Origin: Micromonospora sp. Llam0
GTDB lineage: Bacteria; Actinomycetota; Actinomycetes; Mycobacteriales; Micromonosporaceae
Reading direction: 5' to 3'
Assembly (NCBI RefSeq): GCF_003751085.1
Contig: NZ_RJJY01000001.1
Location: forward strand, 868,001 to 932,000
DNA length: 64,000 nucleotides
Made by a program: the position numbers and the translations under genes. Below the pieces are notes generated by a model. It did no database searches, was not told the DNA's origin, and worked only from the letters and a program-made list of their open reading frames with translations. How positions within the stretch are numbered: position 1 is the stretch's first letter; every line of letters starts with the position of its first letter. Positions 14,952 through 24,447 of the stretch are shown here, in pieces.

Positions 14952-17900
14952 TCAGCGGATCGCCCTGCCGGAGACCGCGCTCCAGATCTGTGGTGCAGTG
15001 TCCTCGAAGCCGTATCCGGCGACGATCGGTTCCCCGGCGACGACCGTCGCCGCGAGGGAGTACAGCCGCACCTCGGCGATGGGGTTCGGCGGGATCGCCT
15101 CACCGGTGCGGGGATCCCATCCCCGCAGGGTCCCGGCGCAGGAGCTGAAGACGACGGGCTGCCCCCGGTGCACCAACGAGGTAACCGCGTCCGCGTACTG
15201 CGAGTCGCCGCACTCGTGGTCGCGGAACGTCGGGCCGAGCCGCTCGCCGGTGGCGAGGTCACGCACCTGGAGACCGCGCTCCGGTTCCTCCGCCTCATCG
15301 TCGGGGTCGGAGTAGATGTCCTCGGTGAACACCGCTGCGGCTCGACCGTCCACCAAGGCCACCGCGAAGGCGGGGTGATCCTCCGCCAGGCACCCGTGGG
15401 TCGGCCCGACCCGCTGGCGGGTCTGCACGTCCCACGCCCACACGCCGCAGCCGCCCGGGGTGTCGACCACGGCATCCCTGATCAACGTCGCGGCGACGAA
15501 CCTTCCGTCGACCACCGTCAGCTCCTGACGAACCAGGTACCAGTACCTGGCGAGCCGCTGCGTCTCGCCGTACGGTTCGCCGGTGCCGAGATCCCAGCAG
15601 CGGAACACGGTGAGGGGATTGGCGCTGTCGAAGAATTCGCTGTCGAATTCAACCTCGGACGAGATGCCGAAGGCGTCCTCGTCCTGGTCCTCCTCGATGC
15701 CGACGCCGATGTCGTCGCGGTGGTCCTCGTCGCTGCCGCCGGCCAGGACGAGGACGCGTCCGTCGTGCCCGGCCACGGACAGCTCGTGGACGGGGCCGGC
15801 GAACCGACCCAGCGGCGGCAGCCGTTCACCGCTGGCGGCGTCCCAGCGCAGGATTTCGCCGCTCTTGTCGCCGGCCACGACGACGCTGCGGCCGCCGGCC
15901 TCGGCCAGGGCCACACAGGTGATCGGAGCGGGGTGCGGGGTGCCCACGGTGAGCGGCTCACCGGTGAGCCGCCCCGTGGCCGCGTCCCACCGCAGCAGGC
16001 TCCCGTCCAGGCTGCCGGTGACGAAGACGGCCCGGCCGGCGACCGTTCCGGCGGCGATGCACGTGATCTCCAAGCGGTGTCCGGTCGGGGTCGGCGGGTC
16101 GTTGAGGAACCACAGCACCGGCCCGTCCGCGGCGTGTTGCCGTACCGCCCGGGCCGCCAGCGCCGGCCGCCCGTCCCAGTCGGTGACCACCACGGCATGG
16201 ACCGCGTACCTACCGGCGTTGTTTATCTCCTCACCCCATCGACCGGTCTGCGGGTCGTGGACCCAGTCGGGGTTGTGTCTGACCAGGTACGGCTCGCCCA
16301 GCGGCGCTCCGCTCGCCAGGTCCCAGACCCGGGCGGTGCCGTCATGACCGCCGGTGGCGCAGACGGCGCGGGCGCCGACCCGGCCGATGCCGACGGCGGA
16401 CACCGGTCCCGGATGGCCGGTGACAATGCACAGGTCGTCGCCGGTGGCCGCGTCCCACACCCGTACGCCCCGGCCCTCCTCGGCGGTCGCCACGACCGTC
16501 CGCCCGGCGACCGTTCCCACCGTGAGCGCGGTGACCTGGGTCCGATGCCGATCCTCACGGACCTCACCACTGGCCGGATCCCAGCGGATCAGGGGCTCGT
16601 CGGAGCTGGGGGCGAGCAGCACCAGCAGGCTATCGCCGACGGCGACGCAGGTCAGGTGCCCGTAGGTTCCGGCGACGGTCAGCGGCGTGCCGATCGGTGC
16701 CCAGGTGGCGAGGTCCCACAGCCGGACCCGCTGGTAGTAGGTGTCGCCCTTCCAGAACGCGTCACCGACGACCACCACTGTGCGGCCCGACCACCGGGCG
16801 GCCGCCAGGTGCGTCACGTTCTCGGTGTCGGGCAGGGGCCTGCGCGCCAGCGGTGTGCCGCTCACCGCGTCCCAGAGCCAGACCAGCCCGTCGGAGCCGC
16901 CGCCGACCAGCAACGGCCGCGAGTCGACCTCGGTCACGACCATCGGCCCGCTGGCGTCGCAGCCGTGGTAGAGGCTGGGGGACTGCACTCCCGTCGTGAG
17001 GTCGAACTGGCGCACGCCACCGTCGACGGCACCGGTGACCACGGTCGGCCTGCCTGCGGCGGCAGCGAGGACAACATGGCTGGCGTTGGACCCGAACCGG
17101 CCGACCAGTTCCGGTGCGCCGGCGGACGGGACGGTCCACACCAGCACTGGCGAGGAGTACGAGTTGTTGTAGTCCTTTGACACGACCGTGGTGTGTCCGT
17201 CGAGCTCCGTCACGAGCATCGACGCCACGTGGAGCCCGTCGACCACCGCAACCGGCGCCGGTTCGCCAGTGTCCGGGGCGAAAGCCCGCACGCTCCCTGA
17301 GTCGGTCTGGGCGAACACGGTCAGCCGACCCGCCACCGGCCCCAACCACACCTCCCAGAAGGGGTCGTCGGTCGGCGGCTCCAGGGGCGGTCCGACCGGC
17401 TCCCCGGTGCGGGCGGACCACACCCGCACACGTCCCTTTTTCAACGTCGCCACCAGGAGCCGGTCGTCGACCGTCGTCGCCGCTATCCGGAACGGCTCGT
17501 CATCGCCGAACACCGGCCCGACCGGCGAGCCGGTCTCGGGCTCGCACACGCACAGCCCGGACCCGGCAGCCTCCACCGTGACGATGCGCCCGGCGAACGT
17601 GACCAGGGCATAAATGGCGGTCTGCGCGGGCGGCCCGTCGACCAACCGGGCACGGACCGTGGCGTCCTTCGCGTCGCCGTACGCGTGCGTGCGTTCACCG
17701 GTGTCCGGATCCCACACGGTGAGCATCATCGCGGCATCCGGGCCCCACGCGCTGTCGTTGCCGGCCACGAACACGGCCGCCCGCCCCTGGTGGTCGCCGA
17801 TCGCGAGGGCGGTCACCCTCCCGTCGGTGCGTAACACCTCACCGACCGGGGCGCCGGACACTCCGTCGCGGACCCAGACCGTACCCAGGCGGTCGCCGGA

Positions 17901-18137
17901 CACCACGACGTCCCTGCCATGCAGACGACCGGCGGCCAGGGCGGTGACCTCCCAGCGATGCCGGCCCGAGCGGTCCCGGCCGGCCCGACCGGTCACCGGG
18001 TCGAGGAGTTGCCGGCCCTCGACCAGGTCAAGTCGACCGTCCCGGCCGGTCAGCAACTCGACCCAGCCGTGCGCGAAGGTGCGATGCGGCCCCGTTCGCG
18101 GACTGGCCATCCACTGGGATTCCTCGACCACCGACAC
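14952..18137 (-). CDS. large WD40-repeat protein
   Basis: 1061 residues composed almost wholly of WD40-type beta-propeller repeats. About 19 units carry variants of W-D-x2-T/S-G, for example VWDPDTGERTHAYG, LWDAVSGTPLARRP, RWDAATGRLTGEP and GWDPRTGEAIPPN, enough for two or three propellers. No signal peptide, TM helix, kinase, protease or NTPase domain is visible. In actinobacteria such repeats usually form the sensor tail of STAND-NTPase or kinase proteins, so this may be a scaffold or an orphan sensor. GTG 18137 is very close to AGGAGG; GTG 18131 has better spacing and may be the true start. Confidence 0.85.
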   Translation of the reverse strand: MSVVEESQWMASPRTGPHRTFAHGWVELLTGRDGRLDLVEGRQLLDPVTGRAGRDRSGRHRWEVTALAAGRLHGRDVVVSGDRLGTVWVRDGVSGAPVGEVLRTDGRVTALAIGDHQGRAAVFVAGNDSAWGPDAAMMLTVWDPDTGERTHAYGDAKDATVRARLVDGPPAQTAIYALVTFAGRIVTVEAAGSGLCVCEPETGSPVGPVFGDDEPFRIAATTVDDRLLVATLKKGRVRVWSARTGEPVGPPLEPPTDDPFWEVWLGPVAGRLTVFAQTDSGSVRAFAPDTGEPAPVAVVDGLHVASMLVTELDGHTTVVSKDYNNSYSSPVLVWTVPSAGAPELVGRFGSNASHVVLAAAAGRPTVVTGAVDGGVRQFDLTTGVQSPSLYHGCDASGPMVVTEVDSRPLLVGGGSDGLVWLWDAVSGTPLARRPLPDTENVTHLAAARWSGRTVVVVGDAFWKGDTYYQRVRLWDLATWAPIGTPLTVAGTYGHLTCVAVGDSLLVLLAPSSDEPLIRWDPASGEVREDRHRTQVTALTVGTVAGRTVVATAEEGRGVRVWDAATGDDLCIVTGHPGPVSAVGIGRVGARAVCATGGHDGTARVWDLASGAPLGEPYLVRHNPDWVHDPQTGRWGEEINNAGRYAVHAVVVTDWDGRPALAARAVRQHAADGPVLWFLNDPPTPTGHRLEITCIAAGTVAGRAVFVTGSLDGSLLRWDAATGRLTGEPLTVGTPHPAPITCVALAEAGGRSVVVAGDKSGEILRWDAASGERLPPLGRFAGPVHELSVAGHDGRVLVLAGGSDEDHRDDIGVGIEEDQDEDAFGISSEVEFDSEFFDSANPLTVFRCWDLGTGEPYGETQRLARYWYLVRQELTVVDGRFVAATLIRDAVVDTPGGCGVWAWDVQTRQRVGPTHGCLAEDHPAFAVALVDGRAAAVFTEDIYSDPDDEAEEPERGLQVRDLATGERLGPTFRDHECGDSQYADAVTSLVHRGQPVVFSSCAGTLRGWDPRTGEAIPPNPIAEVRLYSLAATVVAGEPIVAGYGFEDTAPQIWSAVSGRAIR

Positions 18138-18541
18138 CGCCTCCTGTTCTCGGGTTCGGTGATCAACCTACGGCTGCCGAATGCCCGGCACCATCGCGGA
18201 CCCGAAGGTCGAATGTTCTTGCCAGACCCGGCAACGGTTCGGGCGGTACGGGTCCCCTCCCGGTCGGGTCAACGGTGGCGATCGGCTGACGGAGGTGCCA
18301 CTCTGTGCCGGTCTGCTCGCGTCACCACGCTGCTTCTCTGGGTGGGGTGCGGCCAAGGTACGGCGGAACCGGCAATAGGTGGTGGCGCCGAGTCTCGGAC
18401 CTGCTGCTGCGCGTCACGCAGGCCGGTCTGGTCGGAGAGAGCTACCCACGGACGGGTGGCCGGGTTCCTGGCAGCGAATCCGCCGACGCCGCCCGGCCCG
18501 GCGACAACACCCCCGGATGATCCGTACAACAGGGGGGTCAG
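18138..18541. other. gene-free intergenic segment
   Basis: 404 bp between the WD40 gene and the TPR remnant. I see the ribosome site and upstream region of the WD40 gene but no credible coding frame, repeat or RNA. Confidence 0.5.
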
Positions 18542-18841
18542 TCATACCGAGCCGGGGCGACCGGGCAGTCCCCGGCTGGGCGTGTCGGGAGGTCGCGCAT
18601 CGAGAATCTCGGTCAGATTGGTCATGGAGTCTTCGTTGACGAGAGTTCTCGCTGCGTCGGCGAAGGCTTTCCTGCCGATCCGGACCCTGATCTCATATAG
18701 CTCCTCGGCATTCTCCCGGAAGGACTCGCCTTGGGCGGAACGTTTGCTCAGCGCGACGATCTGGTGCCTGATCGCCTCGACGTAGCGGCCCTGCCGAGCC
18801 CGGAGGATACCGATGCCGGTGTGCGCGAGAGCGGACACACC
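18542..18841 (-). pseudogene. TPR-like C-terminal remnant, probably of the broken CHAT/NTPase gene
   Basis: About 100 residues: LAHTGIGILRARQGRYVEAI then IVALSKRSAQGESFRENAEE, a TPR-like helical segment ending in a normal stop. The frame is cut on its 5' side by the IS3 element (possible end near TGAGGTG at 18842). It has the same strand as the CHAT/NB-ARC fragment at 24478-27729 and the tail type expected of such proteins, so I infer it was once the 3' end of that gene. Confidence 0.5.
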
Positions 18842-18914
18842 TGAGGTGCCCCGAGGATTCCGGACAGGGAGCCAATAAGGTTACCCTGTTAGGAAAGTCG
18901 AGGGAAGAAGCGCG

Positions 18915-19208
18915 ATGGCACGCATAAGCTCATACACCCCAGAGTTCCGTGAACAAGCAGTGCAACTCGTTCTACAGTCGAACAAGCCAGTGTCGCAGGT
19001 TGCCCGGGAGATCGACGTTCATCCGGAGACGCTGCGTTCCTGGGTCCGCCAGTACCGGCGGGAAAACAGCGGCGCCCAGAACAGCCCACAGATCGGCATC
19101 GACGAGCGCGCTCGACTGAAGGAACTCGAACGCCGCAACCGGGAACTCGAAATGGAGAACAGCTTCCTGAAAAAAGCCGCGGCGTACTTCGCGAAGGACC
19201 CTCGGTAA
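18915..19208 (+). CDS. IS3-family transposase OrfA
   Basis: 97 residues: helix-turn-helix SYTPEFREQAVQLVL and VAREIDVHPETLRSWVRQYR, then a leucine-zipper-like coil (ERARLKELERRNRELEMENS). AAAAAAG at 19170-19176 is a suitable slippery site for -1 frameshifting into orfB, as is usual in the family. Confidence 0.9.
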   Translation: MARISSYTPEFREQAVQLVLQSNKPVSQVAREIDVHPETLRSWVRQYRRENSGAQNSPQIGIDERARLKELERRNRELEMENSFLKKAAAYFAKDPR

Positions 19209-19213
19209 CGAGC

Positions 19214-19819
19214 TTGTACGAGTTCATCGAGACGATGCGACTCGACACCGCGAAGTACGCCTACCCCGTCGACTTCATGTGCGAACAACTCGGCGTGTCC
19301 AGGTCCGGATACTACGAATGGCGAACCCGCCCCGACTCCGCGACCGCCACCCGCCGCGCCCACCTTCGATCGGCCATCGAGGAGGTGTTCGCCGCGTCTG
19401 ACGGCACCTACGGGCATCGACGTGTCCACGCGCAACTGCGGCGCCAGGGCGTGTCCGCCGGGCCGGAACTCGTCCGCCAGCTGATGCGCGAGCTCGGGCT
19501 CGTGCCGTGCCAGCCCCGCCCGAGGCGGTGGGGACTCACCCAGTCGTCGTCCGGCACGGTGCCTGACCTCGTCGGCCGGGAGTTCACCGCCGACGCGCCT
19601 GGGGAGAAGCTCGTCGGCGACATCACGTACATCCCGACCGGCGAGGGGTGGCTGTATCTGGCGACCGTCATCGACTGCTGCACGAAGGAAGTCATCGGAT
19701 ACGCGATGGACGACCACTACCAGACGCCGTTGATCTCCCGCGCCATCCGTAACGCCGCCCGGAATCGCGAACTCAGAAAGAACGCCATCTTTCATTCGGA
19801 CCGGGGCAGCAACTACTAA
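19214..19819 (+). pseudogene. IS3-family transposase OrfB, 3' truncated
   Basis: 201 residues of a normally ~290-residue DDE integrase. SGYYEWRTRPDS, GTYGHRRVHAQLRRQGV, VGDITYIPTGEGWLYLA (first D) and FHSDRGSNY (second D) are present; the catalytic Glu region is missing. The stop is formed at the junction with the next element. Confidence 0.88.
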
Positions 19820-19890
19820 CCAGTTCATAACTTACTGGAGTCAAAAGAGTGTCAGGTATTGCGGCAAGCCCTGATCTGTGATCTCCTGAT

Positions 19891-20328
19891 TTGGTGTCGA
19901 GGAAAGATGAAAAGCGGATTCCAAGGGCTGAGCTGGAACAGACTCGGCAGATCGCTTTGCGTATGGCCGAGAACGGAGCGAGCGTTGCGCAGATAGCGGC
20001 GGCGCTGGACTGTGGCCGGTCTACGGTGTTCGGATGGATTGCAGCTTACCGTGATCGCGGGCCCGAAGCCTTGGCCGTGAGATCGGGGACAGGTAGACCA
20101 CCGAAACTCTCGGGAATTCAAGAAGCGCGACTGTATGCTCTTCTGAAGAAGAACCCGCAACAGCTGGAGTTTGACTTTGGGCTGTGGACCCGCAAGATCG
20201 TGGCCGACCTTATAGAGCGAGAATTCGGTGTGTCGCTATCCCTTCCCTCGGTTGGGCGGCTGCTACACCGAATGGGAATGTCTCCCCAGCGCCCGCTAGT
20301 GCGCGCCTACGAGCAGAACCCAGATCTA
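19891..20328 (+). pseudogene. N-terminal fragment of an IS630-like transposase
   Basis: About 146 residues with the paired HTH/winged-helix DNA-binding part typical of IS630/Tc1-type transposases (IALRMAENGASVAQIAAALD, GRSTVFGWIAAYRDRG, SGTGRPPKLSGIQEARLYAL). The sequence stops exactly at the TA abutting the left end of the next IS630 element (20327-20328), so the catalytic part was lost. No continuation is found beyond that element's right end. Confidence 0.75.
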
Positions 20329-20373
20329 GTGCAGCCCCGCAGAAGTTCTTGACGGGTTGTGCGGGCAGCGAAT

Positions 20374-20790
20374 CTAGTCGTCTTCGTCGATGGGCTTGTC
20401 GGCGATGCCGGTGAGGTGAAGGCGTACAGCGCAGTCGAGGGCATCCTGCGGGCTGCCTTCGGGCTGTCCGTCGGGTAACAGGCTGTCGGTATAGGTGTCG
20501 GTCGCCGGGTCGTGGAGCGCGAAACCCCAGACGTCGTCGAACCCGAGGTACTCCAGGCGACACACGGGTACACCCTCGTCCTCGCTGGTCCAGGCGGTGA
20601 CGTAGCCGTAGCCGCCGCGCCAGCGCACGGTGACTTCCTCCAGCCCGGGCCAGACGAGCGAGGCGTGATGGTCGAGATCGGCGGCGAGGCCGTCCTTGAC
20701 ACGCTTTCCGGGTACGGACACGACGTCCAGTGTGATCAAGTCCGGGTGTGTCGTCACGCGCCGACACACCCGAACCACGGCATCGTCCAT
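20374..20790 (-). CDS. hypothetical passenger protein in the IS630 element
   Basis: 138 residues from ATG 20790, preceded by AGGTGG. It begins MDDAVVRVCRRVTTHPDLIT and ends in an acidic tail (KPIDEDD). No recognised domain, signal peptide or TM segment. It lies between the left inverted repeat and the divergent transposase, so it travels with the element. Confidence 0.6.
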   Translation of the reverse strand: MDDAVVRVCRRVTTHPDLITLDVVSVPGKRVKDGLAADLDHHASLVWPGLEEVTVRWRGGYGYVTAWTSEDEGVPVCRLEYLGFDDVWGFALHDPATDTYTDSLLPDGQPEGSPQDALDCAVRLHLTGIADKPIDEDD

Positions 20791-20832
20791 GACCGCCACC
20801 TCTTGTCGATCATGGAATGGGGGGATTCGGTC

Positions 20833-23800
20833 ATGTCCCGGCCGACCAGCACCGACCCGGTACGGCTGACCCGGCGCCGCCGCAGGGCCCTGACCCGCAT
20901 CAGCCAACAGACCAGCGGACAGTTCCGGCGGGTCCGCCGCGCCCGGATCCTGCTCGCCGCAGCCGCCAAGGTCACGAACGCGCAGATCGCCCTACAGGTC
21001 GGCTGCACCCCGGCCACCGTCCGCAAGGTCCGAGCCGACTACCACACCCGCGGGATGCGGGCACTCGATGACCGTCCCCGGCAGGGACGCCCACCGGTCT
21101 ACGACATCGACGTGCACCTGCTGATCATCGCGACCGCGACCAGCGAACCACCCGAGACCGACGCCCAGTGGACCCACCGGCTGATCGCCGAACACATCCG
21201 GCGGCACCACGGTGTTGCGATCTCACCGAGCCAGACCGGGCGGATCCTGGCCGCCGCCGACATCAAACCCCACCGGGTCCAGGGCTGGCTCAACCGCCCC
21301 GACGACCCCGGCTTCTTCACCCGCGCCGCCCAGATCTGCGCCCTCTACCAGGCGATACCCGCCGACACGGTCCTGCTGAGCGTGGACGAGAAGACCGGCG
21401 TCCAGGCCAGGTCCCGCAGATACGGCACCCGCCGCGCCGGACCGGGGCGTCCGGAACGCCGCGAGTTCGAGTACCGCCGCCACGGCACCGTCTCCCTGAT
21501 AGCGGCGCTCAACGTCGCCGACGGCACGGTCCGGCCGAAGATCATCGACCGCAACGACTCGGAGACGTTCCTCGCGTTCCTCACCGACATCGACCGGGAC
21601 ACGCCCGACCACCTGCGTGTCCACCTGGTCCTGGACAACGGTTCCAGCCACACCTCGAAAGCCACCCGGGCCTGGCTGGCCGCGCACCCGCGCTTCACCG
21701 TGACCTACACCCCGAAACACGCATCCTGGCTGAATATGGTGGTGCGACACGCAAGTCGCATGAGTACAGCGACACTCATCGAAGGGGGTGCGGCGTGACG
21801 TCGCGGATGTAGTGTCCGGTCCCGTGCGCAAGGACCGTCCCCGCCTCGGCGTGCGTCGCGGGTAACCGCGGGGTGCGAAGCCCGGGGAAGGGCCCAAGGA
21901 CTCCTGTTCCATCCAGGGGTTACCGGCTGGGGAAGACCGGACGGGTGAACGCAAGTGAACCCTCGATGACGCCTCGTCATAGGCACTTCCGCTCGATGGG
22001 ACGCGCCAGCGGGAGACAGGGGCCAGCCGTTGCAAGGCGGCAGGTGCCGCTCGGAGGAATCTAGCCGGGCGGGAGCGCACCACCGTCCCCGGGGTTCAGA
22101 GGGCGCCCTACCCGGTCGTATCTGTCTCATGCGGAACGTGACAACCCCGATGGGGTCCAGACGGACAGTGATTCGGCTGGTAGGCCGCCTGTGAGGGCGG
22201 ACGATGTCCCAGCGGGCGCAGGACGACCCGAGAAGCGAATGCCGGTGGCCGAAAGGCAGCGGGAAACCGGCGGCGGTGATGCTGGCTCCTCCGCCAGCGG
22301 TCGCCGGATAACCGGCCGGATAAGGGCATGTGCCCTGGCCTGAAAGGGCGCTGACGCGGGTCGGGTGAGCCTGCGGAGCTACTGCTGACCACAGCTTCGG
22401 AACCGAAGGGCAAGTTAGACACGATGACAGCTCATGCCTTCGCTTTGGCGATGGCGGCTCTCGACGTGAACGGACCGGAGGACGATCCTGCTGGCTGGGA
22501 CGCCATCGACTGGCGGACCTGCGAGGACAACGTACGGCGGCTACGGCAGCGGATCTTCGCGGCGTCGCGGGACGGGGACCTGAAGAAGGTCCGGAACTTG
22601 CAGAAGTTGATGCTCCGCTCGCGCAGCAACGCCGTGGTGGCGGTGCGGCGGGTGACGGAGCGCAATGCTGGTCGCAGGACGGCCGGGGTGGACCGGCAGG
22701 TCGTGGTGACTGGGGAGCAGAAGGCCGAACTGGCCGACTGGATCCAGAACGACGCCAAGCCGTGGACTCCCCTGCCGGTCAAGCGCGTGTATGTGCCCAA
22801 GAGCAACGGCCGCCGTCGCGGCCTCGGGATTCCCGTGATCGCTGACCGGGCGCTGCAAGCCCTGACGGTGAACGCGTTGGAGCCCGAATGGGAGGCCCGG
22901 TTCGAGCCGAAATCCTACGGCTTCCGACCGGGTCGTGGCTGCCACGACGCCATCGTGGCCATCCACACGACGTCGAGCCGCACCGACGCCAAACGGCTGT
23001 GGGTGCTCGACGCCGACCTGGCGGCGGCGTTCGACCGGCTCGACCACGACCACATTTGCCGGTCGCTGGGCTGGTTCCCCGGACGGGGACTGGTCCGGCA
23101 GTGGCTGAAAGCGGGCGTGGTCGAGGACGGCCGGTTCACCCCCACCGGGGAGGGCGCTCCCCAGGGCGGGGTGATCAGTCCGTTGCTCATGAACGTTGCT
23201 CTGCACGGCATGGAGGTTGCGGCCGGGGTCCGCTACCACGTCACCGGCACCCGTGCCGGGAAGACGATGGACGGTTGCCCGGTCGTGGTCCGCTACGCCG
23301 ACGATCTGATCGCCTTGTGTCACTCCCGTGAGCAGGCCGAACAGGTCAAGGCGGCACTGGCCGGATGGCTGGCGCCCAGGGGTCTGGTCTTCAACGAGGA
23401 CAAGACCCGGATCACGCACCTGACCGAGGGCGTGGACTTCCTGGGGTTCAACATCCGCCGCTACCCCAACGGCAAGCTGCTGACCAAGCCGAGTAACGAC
23501 GCGGTGCGACGGATCCGCAGACGCCTGTCCGTGGAGGTGCGGGCCCTGCGCGGGTCCAACGCCGACGCGATGATCGGCAAGCTCAACCCGATCATCAACG
23601 GATGGTGCGCCTACTACCGGATCGGGGTGTCCAAACGCGTGTTCAACGCGCTGGACGCCCACGCGTGGAAACTGGTCTACAAGTGGGCCAGGTTCACCCA
23701 CGCGAACAAGCCGAGACGCTGGGTGGTAGCCCGGTACTTCGGCGAGTTCAACTCGTCCCGGCGCGACAGGTGGGTATTCGGGAGCCGGGAAACCGGCTAC

Positions 23801-24447
23801 TACCTGCGCAAGTTCGCCTGGACTCCGATTGTCCGGCACCGGATGGTCGCAGGGACGGCATCACCCGACGACCCGACCCTGACCGACTACTGGACCCTGC
23901 GGCGTCGCCGCAGCAATCTCCCGGTGGACATCACCACGCAACGGCTCCTGCGAGCCCAGCACGGCCGGTGTCCGATCTGCCGAGACCTGCTGCTGCACGC
24001 CGACCACGAGCCGCGAAGCCCACGTGAGTGGGAACAATGGCTCACCGCCACCCGCAGAGCGGTCCGCAGACACGCGGTCACCGTCTGGGGAGCGGGAACA
24101 CCGGACGAACGCGTCGCCAACCGCCTCATACACACCCACTGCCACCGCCGGACCACCAGCAACGGCAGCCCAGCACTTCCGCCCACCCGCGAGCCTCCAG
24201 GGCTTGCTTGAGCCGGTTGCCCGGAAAGCGGGCATGGCCGGTTCTGAGGGGGCCCCGGCGCAGCAATGCGCCGGGGCTACCCGACGAACTGGTCTTTTCG
24301 ATCCTGACCCGGCGACTGCTACGCCGGGGAGAGTTCACCTCCCGCGAGCACCTCGCCAACAAGATCATCAAGTACTTCACCCACTACAACCGGACCGCGA
24401 AGCCCTTCCGCTGGACCTACGACGGCCGCCCTCTCAAGGCAGCATGA
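20833..24447 (+). CDS. IS630-family transposase split by group II intron (exons 20833-21741, 24286-24447)
   Basis: Exon 1 encodes 303 residues ending TPKHASWLNMV; exon 2 encodes 53 residues starting ELVFSILTRRLLRRGEF and ends at TGA 24445-24447. Joining them gives a normal-length 356-residue DD35E transposase: D185 (LLSVDEKTG), D268 (LVLDNGSSH) and E304, which is the first codon of exon 2. The frame is conserved across the intron, so splicing would restore activity; unspliced message stops inside the intron. Start 20833 has a GGGGG site; ATG 20812 is an alternative. Confidence 0.85.
21742..24285 (+). mobile_element. group II intron 2 inside the IS630 transposase gene
   Basis: 2544 nt. The 5' end GTGCGACACGCAAGTCGC is a classical group II boundary. 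Domain V lies at 24210-24244 (GAGCCGGTTGCCC...CCGGTTC), followed by a domain VI hairpin and ..CTACCCGAC at the 3' end. The ends are fixed independently by the reading frame of the interrupted transposase. The 682 nt before the protein gene are ribozyme sequence. Confidence 0.9.
22424..24211 (+). CDS. ltrA: group II intron RT/maturase with HNH domain
   Basis: 595 residues. RT motifs: RRLGIP-like GLGIPVIADRALQAL, YGFRPGRGCHDAI, EGAPQGGVISPLLMNVALH and the catalytic VVRYADDLIALC box. An X/maturase domain (KLNPIINGWCAYYRIGVSK) and a C-terminal HNH-type endonuclease (CPICRDLLLHADHEP, then a late HTHCHRR) follow. The stop codon overlaps domain V. The machinery looks complete for splicing and retrohoming. 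Confidence 0.94.
   Translation: MTAHAFALAMAALDVNGPEDDPAGWDAIDWRTCEDNVRRLRQRIFAASRDGDLKKVRNLQKLMLRSRSNAVVAVRRVTERNAGRRTAGVDRQVVVTGEQKAELADWIQNDAKPWTPLPVKRVYVPKSNGRRRGLGIPVIADRALQALTVNALEPEWEARFEPKSYGFRPGRGCHDAIVAIHTTSSRTDAKRLWVLDADLAAAFDRLDHDHICRSLGWFPGRGLVRQWLKAGVVEDGRFTPTGEGAPQGGVISPLLMNVALHGMEVAAGVRYHVTGTRAGKTMDGCPVVVRYADDLIALCHSREQAEQVKAALAGWLAPRGLVFNEDKTRITHLTEGVDFLGFNIRRYPNGKLLTKPSNDAVRRIRRRLSVEVRALRGSNADAMIGKLNPIINGWCAYYRIGVSKRVFNALDAHAWKLVYKWARFTHANKPRRWVVARYFGEFNSSRRDRWVFGSRETGYYLRKFAWTPIVRHRMVAGTASPDDPTLTDYWTLRRRRSNLPVDITTQRLLRAQHGRCPICRDLLLHADHEPRSPREWEQWLTATRRAVRRHAVTVWGAGTPDERVANRLIHTHCHRRTTSNGSPALPPTREPPGLA

Larger units (their letters stand above)
18842..19819 (+). mobile_element. 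truncated IS3-family element
   Basis: Contains a complete orfA and an orfB that stops at HSDRGSNY, the middle of the catalytic core, where unrelated sequence begins. The left end is placed by the break in the TPR frame and a terminal-like TGAGGTGCCCCG; the right end is missing. Confidence 0.7.

Noticed and set aside
14943..17180. 745-codon plus-strand frame opposite the WD40 gene
   Set aside because: Low-complexity Arg/Pro/Gly shadow of a high-GC gene with no domain; the WD40 frame explains the region.
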